Positions 40,607 to 52,482 of a DNA stretch of 64,000 nucleotides are shown piece by piece. Under the pieces are notes generated by a model that saw only the letters and a list, made by a program, of their open reading frames with translations, was not told the origin of the DNA and made no database searches. Both the position numbers and the translations under genes were made by a program. Source of the stretch: Isochrysis galbana (lineage: Eukaryota > Haptophyta > Isochrysidales > Isochrysidaceae); assembly GCA_018136815.1 (NCBI GenBank), contig CM030935.1, positions 535,382 through 599,381 on the forward strand, given 5' to 3'. Numbering within the stretch: position 1 is the first letter of the stretch; the number at the start of each line of letters is the position of its first letter.

Positions 40607-41727
40607 GTGGTGGCGTGCGAACGAACCATCCATCCCAAGTTGGTCGAAAGCGGCTCGCCTTGTTCTGGCGCTCAATCCGCAATTCCGCCTCATGTGAACG
40701 CGTGTTTGCATTGTTGCGTGTAATGTTCTTCGATTCACAACAACGTACTCTCTCCGACCACCCGCAAGCATCGCGCATCGCTGGATGAGCCGCTACAATG
40801 CTCGCTCTGTGTTTTGATATGTGATGTGCGTTGTGGTTGTGGTTCCGTCGGGGGCTCGTGGGAAGCTGCGAGGTGCGGGGTCGGGAAAGCGACGTCGCGA
40901 CGTCGGAGTGTCGGTTGTCGGGGTTCGGGGATTCGGGGATGATGGATGATGGTGATGGAGAGGGTGGGGTATATGGGGATGTGGGGATGTTGGGTGTTGG
41001 GTGAGTTGATTCGGAGGCTGCACTCAAGCATCACAAAAAAAATCAAAATTTTGCCCAAAATGTGCGTGCCTTGGCCTTGGCGGCAAATTTTGATGGGGTG
41101 CTCAAGATCAAAACTTTGGCGTATGCCAAAGGGCGAGGGATTAGTTTATATAGGCATCTTCAAGAGTTTTTTTCGAGATGCGATTACGCGATCACTGTTC
41201 TCTGGAGGACTAAGGAACTGCTAGGGTTAACCTCACCCCCTCGTATTATTTAAATCAACGACTTGTATTCGACGGAACGCGAGCTTGGCACTGACGCTCA
41301 GGTATCTTCAAAAAATAAAACAACATTACGTAATTTTTTAGAGGAGGCTACAAGGGCACGGCGCCAGAACGCCCCAACGAACAGCGCGGGGGCGCGAGCC
41401 AGAGCTCCTTCTTTGACTGAGAAAGAATCCGATCGGGGGCGTGAGCTGGGCTTTTCTTCTCACTTTTCGGAACCAGGAATCTTCAAGTGGGACCGAGGAG
41501 GAGAGAGTTCGTTCGGTTGGTTCATCGGTTCTGCGGCGCGCGGGGGGGGGGGGCAGGGGGAGGGGCTGGGGGAAGGGGGCCCCGACGCCCCGACCGTCGA
41601 ACACCCGCTCGCCCGAATCTGCAATAAGATCTCGCCTTTCCTGTTTTCTCACTGTCTTCAGTACCAATATCTACGGCCTCTGAAGATCTACGACAAGAAG
41701 ACACCCGGAAGGGCCCCCCACGTCGCC

Positions 41728-44355
41728 ATGAGCGCTGCTGGGAGATGCCAGACGTCCGTTGGCGAGTGTGTGGTGAATGTGGACGATCTATCGGAGGAGG
41801 CTTTCGTGCAACCACTGCTCCAGGAAGCACTCAAGGCACGCGGGCTGTTGAATGCATCCTACACATTTCAGGCTGATACTCCACTTCCGGAAGCATTGCT
41901 GAGCGCTGCGAGGCTCCATGCAATGGATGAAACCGAGCTGTGGGTGCTTGAGCCACCTGCGGAAAATGCGGGCACGCCAAGCATTGTGCAGAGCTCTTCT
42001 GCGTCTGGCGAATGGCGTGCGTTGATGAAGTTGAACAAAATTTTTCAGCGGCTTTGCATTGCATTAGCCGCAAAAACTCAAATTGACTCCATGTTGTTGG
42101 CACTGTGCCATGTGCCACCCGAAAGAGAGCCGCTGCGTATCCATCACTCGGACGAGACTGCCCAGACTCTCCTTCGAAGTTGTGGGGGTCGCGGCTCCGT
42201 CCGAGTCGTTGAGTGCGCGGCTGGCGGCCGTGGGCTGGTTGCTTCTCGCTCAGTGGGTACAGGGGGTACCAGTGTGGCAGTCCCGGCAAGTGCTCTGATC
42301 ACAGCCGCGACAGCACGTGCCGAACTCCCTGAGGGCGTAATCAAGATCCTGAGTCAAGAAGGGCTTTGGGCAGAGCATCTTCAGGTGAGAAAGTGCAAGG
42401 ACATCTAGAAGAGCGTGCGAATCGGTCTCGGGTCTTGCCACAAGCAGTGCAACGAGGCCACAAACGAACCCACCTAGGAGAGGAAGCCTTCCTTTGCTGA
42501 CCTTGGCAATTCTTGGTTTGGGCTGTCCTCGAGACCTCAACAGTCATTGCCAATAGCCATCGACCTTGCCTTACGCTCCTTCATCCACCCGTAGGTGATG
42601 GTCTTGCTCATGTATGTACGCGCACATGGCGCACCCTCCAAGCTAGCAAGTGTGCTTTCATTGCTGCCACCTCTTGACGGAGTTGGCGTTCCACCCAGCG
42701 CATGGTCTGACGACGAGCTGGAATCGCTTCGAGGGACCGATGTTTACTGGAGTGCCCATGCAGCACGCGGAGAACTTTTGGAAATACGCGAAAGCCTCAT
42801 GCCACGGATCAGCCCACTTCTGCGTGATGCAAGGCTGCCGCAAAGTTCGGGCACAGCAAGCGATGATGAAGCCGGAGAACATGGATGTGAGGGGCTTTCG
42901 AAGATGGACTGGCTTTGGGCAAAAGCTGTACTCGATACCCGCGCGATGAGCCTCCCCGCCTCACTCGGGGAAGAGCTGCCAGCGGGGACATTAGTTCTTG
43001 CGCCGATCCTGGATCTATGTAACCATGATGATGCGCCAAAGCTGGTTTTAGATTCGGACCTTGCTAATGGAGAGCTTGGCCTACGAGCAGTGGCACCTAT
43101 AGCGCAAGGAGAGCAGCTCTACATTAGCTATGGTAAATTCAATGCCATAGATCTATTGCTACACTACGGCATTGCACCACAGGAGCCGAAAGCAATTGAG
43201 AAGTCAACATGGGAAGGATCCATGCAAAACCGAGCGAGTACTCCGTGTGCATCCTGCCATGCGCGAGATGATGGGTTGGAAACTTCCACCGAGACCATGG
43301 CCGAGATATCTTCTGAACATGACAGCACTGAGTGTAGGCCACAATCTTGTGAGGCCCTCATGAGTGTTTCAATACCTTCTTTTGAAGAAACGAGTCCGAG
43401 GCACCCATTTCTTGCATCCCCAAGAACTTTGCAACGAACTCCTCCGTTGATGTTGCGCTTGTCCCTAACACCGAGCAAGGTGCTAATGGAAAATCACAAG
43501 TTGCTTAGCCAAGTGCATTTACTCATCGCTCACCTCGGCCTCGAGCTTGACGTACTCCTCCCTACCACCCTTCCAGTGGTTCGATCTCCAGCAAAGACAA
43601 TCTCAACCAAAGATGTTGAGGGAAAGCGCACGCCGGGTCAGGAGCCGTATCCTTCCGCACTCCCATCCCGGCTTCTCGGTGCCGCTCGACTTTGTGCTAT
43701 ACGCGGAGAGGATGAGATGAGCACACTATCTGTAGCACTTGCCGCAGGCGAGGCACCATTGTCATCATCAAATGAAGCTGCGGCGTTGCGCCTCATTGGC
43801 ACGTGTTGTCAGGAGTCTATCGAAACACTAATGCAAGACGCCGGAATCGCGGAAGTGTTGGCAGAGGACGGCGAAAGCAGTGTAGCCGCAGATGAGAGTA
43901 GACATGCCGCAGGGGACGCACCTTTTCCGGATGACAGTGAACTTGGTCGGGAACGAAAACGGGCTTCCACTTGGCTAGCTCAAGCCGGCGCGGAATACGC
44001 GCGTGCATCGTCCGATGGCTGCGACGCATCTGCAAGGAAGTTCTTGCGGAAGGCGACGAGTGCTACCATTCCTCATGGCTCAGAGACGAGTTCATTGCCC
44101 ATAATGGGCGCGGGGATCAATTGCAATGTTCCAGCCCCGAGAAGTCTAACCTCAGCTGATGTATATGCTAGTACAAATACAACAGACCATTTCAAACCCA
44201 ATGGGCGGCAGATGATAGGAGAGGGGCTCCGTACACGCATGTTGATGGCTTATCGCAATCTTCTTTCGAACGTACACGCTCGCGAGGTCGCTCTCATGCA
44301 TGGCAGTCAGCAATCTCCGATGCACTATCAAGCAGTGGCAGTTTCAGGCCACTGA
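41728..44355 (+). CDS. SET-domain protein lysine methyltransferase (SETD3 / Rubisco LSMT-like)
   Basis: Two exons, 41728-42384 and 42595-44355 (intron gtgaga…cccgtag, phase 0), 805 residues. The ATG at 41728 (MSAAGRCQTSVGECVVNVDD) is chosen because the frame upstream is repetitive. The split SET domain starts about residue 160 with VRVVECAAGGRGLVASRSV (…G.GL.A…) and continues in exon 2 with MDWLWAKAVLDTRAMSL, LAPILDLCNHDD and GEQLYISYGKFNAIDLLLHY. DLCNH and YISYG…N.DLLLHYG are the SAM/pseudoknot motifs of this subfamily, which methylates non-histone targets such as actin or Rubisco. The C-terminal 350 residues probably contain the helical substrate-binding region plus low-complexity linkers. 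No obvious plastid leader, so location is open. Confidence 0.85.
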
Positions 44356-44724
44356 GACGTGGTTCACAGTAGATCGATAATTTTAGACCCGACTTTGGAC
44401 ACGAGACGCGAGCCGTCGAGCTTGCGCCTTGTGTGATCCTTGACTTGTGGGCTAGGCACCATCCATCGTGAGTTAATGCAGTCCCACCATATTATCCATG
44501 CCTATTGGCTTGTTACACCGACGGCCACACCGAACAACGCACATCTTGGCACTGATTTTCAGCACATGCACCCGCGCGCCGCGCGCACGGCCAACGTGAC
44601 TGGAGGCTGCGACCTCAGGTTTGAGGTCTTGTTGTTTTTTTTACGACCGATACCCCAGCCATGAAGAGGAAGAGGGGGTATAATTAGCACGATAATAATA
44701 ATAAATTATTTCATGTTGAATGTT

Positions 44725-44815
44725 GTATCCTAGCCAACCCCACTTGTTAATCGGACACAACGTTTCAGTACCGGCATCCCGCCATGCCTAACGAGCCAGG
44801 TGTCCGATATTTGTC
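44725..44815 (+). repeat. Second copy of the 34.76-kb repeat
   Basis: tatcctagccaacccc, gacacaacgtttc, ccgccatgcctaacgagcc and gtgtccga are in the same order as at 34760-34870. tcggacac…gtgtccga forms a short inverted repeat around it. 44356-44724 contains nothing else recognised. Confidence 0.5.
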
Positions 44816-45049
44816 CTTTCCCCCCCTCCAGTGCATCCACCGACCCCGCGCACCCCAGCGCGCCCTCTCCTCGAGTCCACGCTGGGGGAAAAACCCTTTT
44901 CAGGTAAAACAACGCAGGGGGGGGGGGGGGACTCGTGAAACAAGGGGCCCAGGGCGCTAATCTATCTCGCCGGAGCGAGTGGCCGCGGCGAGCGAGCCGC
45001 GGCCCTTCCCTCTTGGCTCTAGCGCCCCCCTTCTTCTTTTACCTAAATA

Positions 45050-45490
45050 AACGGGGCAAGAAGACACGTTAGCGTCGGAGGGGAGAGCTGCCGCTCCACC
45101 CTCCCCTCCCTCTTCCCTCTTCCCTCCTCCTCCTATCTTCCCTGCGGCTCTGGCTAGCCCATGCTGGAGCGCGCCTGCGATCCCCCCTCAAGTCCCAAAA
45201 TGGCTTGCAGGGGCCAAGCAAGGAGCACAGCTCAGGGGGCAGGTGAGGCTGGGGCATGGCCCTGGCCCCTCCTCCCTCTCCCTCGCTGGCTCTCGCGCCC
45301 ATGCAGGTCGGCTGGAGCTGGCTGGGGGCTCCTGATCAAGGGGGGCCAGGGGGAGGAGGGGTTGGGGGTTGGTCAGAGCGACAAGTAGGCCAACGTGGGC
45401 CAGAGCGTGCGATGCAGACCCAGCTCCCTGGGAGAGTCTGGGCAGTCTGGGTGAATGCCCCCTGCATGCCAAGAGTAGGCCTAGGTAGTT
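45050..45490 (-). mobile_element. GC-rich retroposon core, minus orientation
   Basis: On the minus strand the family core is clear: gccagcgagggagaggga, gccagggccatgccccagcc, cctgccccctgagctg. Both ends are lost or too diverged to define. No coding. Confidence 0.55.
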
Positions 45491-45639
45491 GAACTACATA
45501 TTTGGGTCAAATTTTCCGGAATACATATCGATCACATATTTGTGCATGGTTCACATATTTACTGCATATTTGGGCGCGTACATGGCCTACGGAGGGGGTT
45601 AACATACTAACTATGGACGTTACACCGGGGGGGGGGGAT

Positions 45640-45830
45640 CGCAAGTGGGAGTTCGCGAGAGCGCGCGGGGCGAGAGGGGGAGCGAGAGAGAGCGAGAGCG
45701 AGAGCGAGAGCGAGAGCGAGAGAGAGCGAGCGGCGAGGGAGAGGGAGAGGGAGAGCGAGAGCGAGAGCGGGAGCGGGAGAGGGAGCGGCAAGGGAGAGGA
45801 ACAGGGAGAGGAACCGAGGAACAACTGGTA
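45640..45830. repeat. Purine-rich gagagc/gagcga tract
   Basis: About 190 bp of (gagagc)n and related purine words. Long arginine/glutamate or serine/leucine frames across it are artefacts of the repeat. 45830-46198 has no recognised gene. Confidence 0.85.
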
Positions 45831-46198
45831 GTAGCCTCGGCGGCGCGAGTCCCACCCTAGGTCCTAGGTGCACGGCCGGGTGCCATCGAAGGGATGACAG
45901 CGAAATTTTCGAGAGTCATAATCTTCCAGGCTGTCTTCAGCCATCATGAATGCATGATCGATGCGAACTTGTTGCTTGTTGGGATGATGCATCAAAAGGG
46001 TCGGAGGTCGGAGGTCAGAGGTGTCCAAGAGCAGCAGTGAGGCGTTGTGGCTGTGTGGTTGTAACGGGCATGGCCACCATGCTGCAGCTCAAATTTGCAG
46101 CGCCTTGCTGGGTTCTTGTTCTTGGTGTAGTTTGTAGTTTTCATGTGTCCAAAACGTTGGAGTGTTCACCAAAAGGGTTCCGCTTCCGACGATGAGAT

Positions 46199-46729
46199 TC
46201 AATCCACATACCTTCGGTGGTGCTTACTGTCATCAGGCGACGATACCAGAATGCAAAATGCCGCGATTACAGAGAATTCCAATGTCGGGTTGAAGTGGTA
46301 TAGATACCACTGAAATTGCTGTGGGAGATCACCGTCAACCAGAGAATGTTCTGGGATGGTGATGAGCTTTACATGTTCAGAGAATTCGACGTGCCAGCTG
46401 CGCGTCGGCGGTGACAGTGCTCGCTGGGCCCGCTGCGAGGCGTGGGACCCAGCATCCGCTCCCTTGAGCGGGTTCGGGGATTCGAACAACCCATTTGACT
46501 TAAAAAGTTGTTCGGTCTCTATGTTTGGTCCAACATTGTGTTGGATGAAGAGACTCAGAGGGCGAGCGCTCAGGCGCGCGAGGAAGAGGGGCGAATCCCT
46601 CTCGGTGGGGGTGTGGGGGTACCATGTTTGCATGTTTGGCCCCATACCAAGGGGACACGTTGTGTAGACGAGAGGTAACATCGATCGGCTAGCGCACTCT
46701 AGCGACGGGGTTAACGACGACGTTGCCAC
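46199..46729 (-). CDS. Unidentified ORF with a V.F…V….I…WY-type motif
   Basis: 176 residues on the minus strand. The segment WHVEFSEHVKLITIPEHS followed by PQQFQWYLYHF resembles a short motif (hydrophobic-F-x3-V-x-hydrophobic then WY) common in poorly characterised proteins of stramenopiles and haptophytes. The N-terminal part is less protein-like and the start is uncertain. No partners or domain. Confidence 0.35.
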   Translation of the reverse strand: MATSSLTPSLECASRSMLPLVYTTCPLGMGPNMQTWYPHTPTERDSPLFLARLSARPLSLFIQHNVGPNIETEQLFKSNGLFESPNPLKGADAGSHASQRAQRALSPPTRSWHVEFSEHVKLITIPEHSLVDGDLPQQFQWYLYHFNPTLEFSVIAAFCILVSSPDDSKHHRRYVD

Positions 46730-46912
46730 ACCGGCAGTAGAACCTTGCGCCTGGTAGCAATCTCGCAGCCTGGTGCCGTCCGGGGAGCGGGGAGATTTGT
46801 TTGACGCGCCTCGTAGTGGCCGATGTGACGATTCGACACGGGTGACGACCTTGAGCGTCCCGACGCCTCGAGGGCTCTAAGAAGAATAGCTGCTGAGGGA
46901 TGGATTTTGGAG

Positions 46913-47344
46913 TCATTCTGGCCACCCTTGAACTGTCGAGTGCGGACGATTCTGGCTGTGGCTGCCACGCTCCACGCTGCCACGGAAGTTGTTGAGTGAT
47001 TTGGCCATATGGTCCAGGTCCCACCACTTGGAGGAGCGTGTGGCGCGGTCGGCGGCCGCTGAGTCGAATAAAAGATTTTCAACGAATTTGTCGAGTTTAT
47101 TCCGAATAATATTCGTTGTGGTGTTGTACCCTTGAGCGGCGCCGTCGAGCGCGCTATTGTCTATATCTATATATATATTGTTGTAGAAGTTGGGGTGGTC
47201 TCTCGGCGGGGGTACCACGTTGAAGAATGTAGTCTTGTAAGAAGTCTTGTTGTCTAGCATCCCTAGCCACATACACCGGACGAGCCATGCACCAACCGCG
47301 CACACCCCCATCGCGGGGTAGGGGCTCCATTGCCGATGAGGCAC
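46913..47344 (-). mobile_element. Interspersed repeat with an open frame, related to 3.75 kb
   Basis: The minus strand is open for 143 codons; the part DNKTSYKTTFFNVVPP corresponds to ASKTSYKTIISNGEPP at 3800-3850. The rest (HPNFYNNIYIDIDNSALDGA, then IIRNKLDKFVENLLFDSAAA) has no known family. Likely a piece of a coding mobile element. It ends about 110 bp before the carotenoid isomerase-like gene. Confidence 0.45.
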
Positions 47345-47455
47345 GGTCCCTCAGCACTAGGATTAAAGTAGGACAACAAGAAAACTCCGACAAGAACTGA
47401 CACGTCTACAATAGAGCTCAACTCCGACAAGGTTGGGCTGTGAAAGGCGCTGCCG

Positions 47456-50208
47456 ATGGCGGCGACCAGAAGAGGCCTTGTGCTGCTAGCCCTTTCCCTG
47501 CTGCTGGAGGGGGCATGGGCGAGGGTGGGACAGCAGGCAGCACACGGATTACGCAGTCGCGCGTCACCGCCGCCAGCTCGTGCCGGTACGCCGCTCCTCG
47601 TCTCAGCCGAGGCTGATCTGCGGGGCGAGTATGACGTGGCTGTCGTTGGAGCCGGCATTGGTGGCCTGTGTGCGGCCGCCGTGCTCACGCAGGTGTACGG
47701 AAAGCGGGTCGCCGTGTGCGAGGCGCACTACCTACCTGGAGGTTGCGCCCATGCCTTTGATCGCTGCGACTCAAGCGGCAGGAGCTACACATTTGACTCT
47801 GGCCCAACGATTGTGCTGGGTTGTTCTGCGCCACCCTACAATCCGCTGCGACAGGTGCTCAACGCGGTGGGAGCAGGCGATGCCGTGGAATGGATTCGGT
47901 ATGATGGCTGGGGCATGCTTGTCCCGCCAGCTGAGGCACCCGACCAACCTACGCCAGGCGCGTGGAAGCTTCAGCTGGGGACCGGGAACTTCCAACAGGG
48001 CCCACTCTCAGCATTTGGCGGAGCTGGAGCTGTCGAGGAGTTCGAAGCTCTGCGCGAGGCATGCAGCCCACTGGTCAGTGCAGCGGCAGATATTCCCGCC
48101 ATGGCCATGCGTGGTGACGCGTGGAGTATATTCCCACTTTTGCGACACTTTGAGGCACTCAGGACGCTTGTGGGCCAGGTGCTTTGCTCCATGATGCAAT
48201 GATGAATAGCCTCGGGTTTTAGAGAACTGCAGTCACTTGAATGGCGGCGGCGGCGCATGGTGGCCTCACAATCTGCCCTGCGTCAGTGAACATTGCGTCT
48301 CAGCAAGCCGTTTCTCCTTGTTTATTTTCTGACACTCCATAGGGCGAGACCGCGACGGGAACATTCGCGCCATTCCTAGATGGCCCTTTGTTCAAGGTTC
48401 GGGATCCGTGGCTCCGTTCGTGGCTCGACGCGCTCGCTTTCTCTCTTTCGGGACTCCCTGCTGCCGACACATCCGCTGCGGCGATGGCCTACGTACTCTT
48501 TGACATGCACCGCGAGGGCGCAGCGCTTGATTATCCTAAGGTGTGTGACAGTTTCAGCTTTACATCGTGCTCTTTTGGGGCTAGCGAGGGGATTTGGATG
48601 ATGGATATAGGATTAAGCATCAGAGCATTGATGCTCGTGCTTATGGCAGCAAGCTACACCAACACGCATGGCACGCAGTGAAGCACATGCATGAATGCCC
48701 ACCATTCTTACACAACTAACCAGTGCGCATGCTGCTTATCAAGGGCGGAATGGGCGCCATCATCGACGCACTTGTGGCCTCCATTGAATCGAATGGCGGA
48801 ACAGTCGCCTTGAAATCAAGGGTTGCAACCATTAATCTTTCGGCGGATGGCAAATCTGCGACGGGTGTGACTCTCGTCTCCGGGCGGACACTCAATACTG
48901 CAGAGGGTGTGGTGTGCAACGCACCAATTTGGAGCCTGCCGCGCTTGCTGGGACATGGCGTCAAGGAAAGCGCACAAGCATCTGTAAGTGCAACTCTTGA
49001 AGGACAAGCGGATTGGCCTGAGAAAGTGAAGACCTTTGTGGAGTCTTGCACCGCAGTCAAGATGACGCGCTCATATCTGCATCTTCATCTTGCTCTTGAT
49101 GCCACAGGCCTTGACCTTAGGTGAGGACGATGCATGGAAGTCGCTCATGAGGAGCAACTCGTACGGAAAAGCACTGGACTTTCTAGCATCCATAGAGCGG
49201 TTATGTGCACATGCATGCCGCCATCTCCTCACCAAGTCTCAACCCCTATTCGTAGTGCTATGGAGGCTCACTATACTGTGATGGATGCTGGACTCCTTGG
49301 GAATGCGACATTTGTTTGCGCAGACCAAAACATGGTTGCGGTCTCAAATCCTTGCGTTCTCGACAAAGAGCTAGCACCAGAAGGCACTATAGTCATCCAT
49401 GCATATGGGTGTGGCAATGAACCCTACGAAATATGGGAAGGAGTGCGGCGAGGGTCCGCCGAGTACGAAGAACTCAAGCGCAAACGAGCGGAGGTTCTCT
49501 GGCGTGCAGTAGAACGTGTCATCCCTGATGCTAAGAATCGGGTCAAGGTAATTGGGCGATCAACAGCTCTGGGCTTACATGCCTACCCAACGCATTTTGA
49601 AATGCTTGAGCGAGACCGCCGACCCGAGATTATCCCGCTATCTGATATGCGCCCCCCTGCCAATTCGTCAGCTGGAGCTCATTGGGTCTCCACTTACGCA
49701 TGAGCGCTTCCTCCGTCGTCCACGCGGCACGTATGGCGCAACTTTCAGTTCGGCCCTCCCCAATTCCGCGACGCCTATTCGCAACCTCGTTGTTTGCGGG
49801 GACTCGATCTTCCCAGGTACCACGCCATGTTGCAGCAATGAAAGCCATGGCTGCGCTCATACTGAGTGCGTTCAGTGGACAAAAATCTCACGTCTGTGTG
49901 CACACGTAAGAAACCCCAAGTACTTCCGTGTGATGGACACCCGATACGGAAGTCTAGTGCGACTTACCATCTAGCGATTTCCAAGTCCCATGTGCATACT
50001 TGCCATTGAGATTCACTTCACGGACGCGAGCCACGCCCTCTTCACCCTACGGCTTACATGCTCACCCCACATCCTGATATCTTGACCCCGTGTAGGCATC
50101 GGCGTCCCCGCTGTGGCCGTGAACGGAGCCTCTGCCGCGAACACCCTTGTGGGGCCCTTGCGCCACTGGAAGGCGATGGACTCCCTCGTTTCCATGGAGC
50201 GCATGTAG
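47456..50208 (+). CDS. Carotenoid isomerase / phytoene desaturase-like FAD oxidoreductase, plastid-targeted
   Basis: Six exons: 47456-48178, 48343-48540, 48744-49120, 49256-49547, 49672-49816, 50096-50208; 615 residues, all phases consistent. Family: CRTISO/CrtI-type enzymes that act on poly-cis carotenoids or related substrates. The N-terminus MAATRRGLVLLALSLLLEGA is a signal peptide followed by a basic stretch, consistent with entry into a complex plastid. The FAD site is DVAVVGAGIGGLCAAAVL near residue 60 with LPGGCAHAF after it. The exon 2/3 junction restores the family motif YPK-GGMGAI. Later landmarks are VLDKELAPEGTIVIHAY, IGSPLTHERFLRRPRGTYGA and, across the last junction, CGDSIFPG-IGVPAVAVNGASAAN. 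Length is normal for CRTISO. True CRTISO versus a CRTISO-like paralogue cannot be told from motifs alone. Confidence 0.88.
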
Positions 50209-50844
50209 GCCAAGAATTACCACATACGCCACGGGCGTTTTATAAGGGCGAGATACCGTGCGCATGACACTCCGCGTGTAGTCCATGTATGGTCTAGCGC
50301 ATGTTGTGAGAGGGCCCCCCAACCCATTTTCCTGCCATTCGAGCGCGAGGCGGCATCCGGAGAGGCAGGGCACCGCCGTCGTAGGAAATACTAGCCCGGT
50401 CACTCACTCTTTACACTACTACTACCACTATTAGTGTTTCATTTTCCACCTCCCCTGGCCCCTAAGTGTCCAAGAAACCCAAGGGCCCCTTCTGCTTAGC
50501 CCCCATCATTAGTCATTATTTGCCTCCCCGCTCCGACGGCAACCCCTTCCCGCTTCCCCCCCACGAGCAAGAAAATAGAAAATGGTGTCGGTGAGCGTGA
50601 ACCCCCCTCCCTCCCGCCGTTGCCCTGCGCGTGAGGTCGCATTCCGTCGAATATGGGACGGGCTCGATAAGAGCCATCAAATGTTCACAGTTTAATTTTT
50701 AATCCAGACGGGTCTAGCTTAAAATACAAGCCAGAGTTTTGCCTTCTTCGAAGATCTTCTTCGCCGTCATTTCACCTGCTCTAGTCATCCCATCCTTGGC
50801 CACTGCCTCCGTCATGCGTGAGAGGGCTTTCTCTTTGTCCCCGT

Positions 50845-52319
50845 CAACCTACTTTTATAAGTAGGGGTCAATGGGGGCCTCGCGCACCCCTCCCTCCATC
50901 GCAGACAACCCATAGCGGTTAGAAAGTTCTGTCCTTAAACTAAGGACGGTGTCCTTGAAAATCCATGAAATCTAAGGACTCTGGCCTTCAATGCCTTTGA
51001 TGTGGCTTAGAGTGAGCTTTTGGGAGATCCCAACCAACCTCTGAAGCAAATCATCTTTACCTCCCATTCAACCTAAGCTCTCCCCATGACCAACTCTGCA
51101 GAGCTTGTCTTCGTTCACTTTTGACTTTTGCTGCCACATTCAGCATGCGGTGCTGCACTCGGACGATCCGCTCACGGGGGAGGAGTTTTCTTTTAGCCCT
51201 TTTGAGCCGTATGTTGACAAATTGGGCTGTTGGATGGCAAAATCACTCTTCGTCGTCACTTAAGGTCTCAAAGAGGGCAATCAAAGCAACATTTCATCTC
51301 CTGGGAACCATGGGTGGAAGAGCTTTCCAATGGGGGTATCAGCCACCTCTTTCATTTCAAGGACAAACTGTGATTTGACCCGACGCCCCGTGAAGTATGT
51401 CACAAAACTTGGTATTGTTGAGGGAATGGCGCCTTAGTGCCCTGGGAACATTAAAAGAGGATATACATGAGGTAACCAACAAGCCAAGGTTTAGGCAAAA
51501 CAAGCACTTTGTGATCGCGCTCTCACCCAGCGAAGTTTGTCCTTACTTTAAGGACTCGTCCTTAAAAGCGAGGTACCTTTATCCGATGGGGTGGGCCTGC
51601 ACAACAATCCTCAGCCCCTGCCTTTTGGCAGGGGCTGAGCACTCAACAAAACAACCCAGACTCCCAGTGGGCGCGCGACGCGCGCCGCACGCACTCGCTC
51701 GCCTGCACTGGCACCCAATCGTACTGACCCCCCCCCCCCTTAATTCACCACTGAGACATAGACTACCAGAGCCGGAGCGAGGGCCCTTGGGGGGGCCGAG
51801 GGTCCCCTCAGAGGGGGGGCATGGCGCGCGCAGGCATCACGCGCCCGTAGGAGAACGCAGAGAATGGCGACAAAAGCGCGACAAAATAGAGAAACAATCC
51901 GCCCCGAAAAAAGGTAATTCCTACTCCCTTTTGCGATATGTGCGCAGGTTGACACCTTGCGCGTCAGGCAGACGCCGCGAAAGAGCGGCAGCAGACGAAG
52001 ACGACCCAAAGGGCGGGGGCCGAGCCCCCCCCCCGGGGAACGATAAGATACATGCAGGAGGCGTTTACGTTTGTCCCCCACAGGAACACCACACCAGCAG
52101 GGGTGCCGTCTGCCGCAGCCCGCCCCTCCTTGCGCTTGGCCCGTCGTAGTGCACGCGGCCGCCCCCCCCCCCCCCCCCATACCAAAGACAAAGGAATGAA
52201 GGGGGTAGTGTAAAGGGAGTGAGTGTTCTGGGGTATAGGCGATGGCGTGAGTCGGTACCGTGAGTGCGTGGTCTTTATTTATAGCTAGCGTTAGTAGCCT
52301 GAATCTTCAGATGTTTTTT
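50845..52319 (+). mobile_element. Family-B retroposon, complete ends, with an internal insertion
   Basis: Starts CAACCTACTTTTATAAGTAG (5' hairpin), then tcaatgggggcctcgcgc and ccatcgcagaca. At 50905 the match to the 11.7-kb copy stops and resumes at about 51586 (gggtgggcctgcacaac), so some 680 bp have been inserted. The rest follows the family, with the cagcccctgcc/ggcaggggct hairpin, ending gcctgaatcttcagatg plus T-tract at 52319. The 5' flank does not match the 3' flank, so no duplication is visible. 50209-50845 holds no recognised gene. Confidence 0.75.
50905..51585. mobile_element. Element inserted into the family-B retroposon
   Basis: The inserted block begins near gttctgtccttaaactaagg and ends near tttaaggactcgtccttaaa, so both ends carry inverted gtcctta/taaggac words, as terminal inverted repeats would. 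A plus-strand frame (RSFLLALLSRMLTNWAVGWQ) of 85 codons is not recognisable. Probably a small DNA transposon or MITE. Confidence 0.5.
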
Positions 52320-52482
52320 GCTTATGTGCGCGCCGGCGCCGGGGGGGAAGGGAGGCGTTGCGCGCCCGGGGAAGGAGGGGGGGCGGTAGAAGTCACAAGG
52401 GCACACAAAGTGGACGGAAGAAGTCCAGCGCCTTAATGCTAGCAGCCCGTTAGCTTATTCAAGAGTTTTTTAGCAAGCGCTC

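Noticed and set aside
45507-45873. ORFs rich in SESESE, RERERE or LSLSLS
   Set aside because: Artefacts of the gagagc/gagcga purine tract.
46470-46500. tRNA gene suggested by ggttcggggattcgaa
   Set aside because: No acceptor stem, anticodon arm or correct spacing could be laid out around it.
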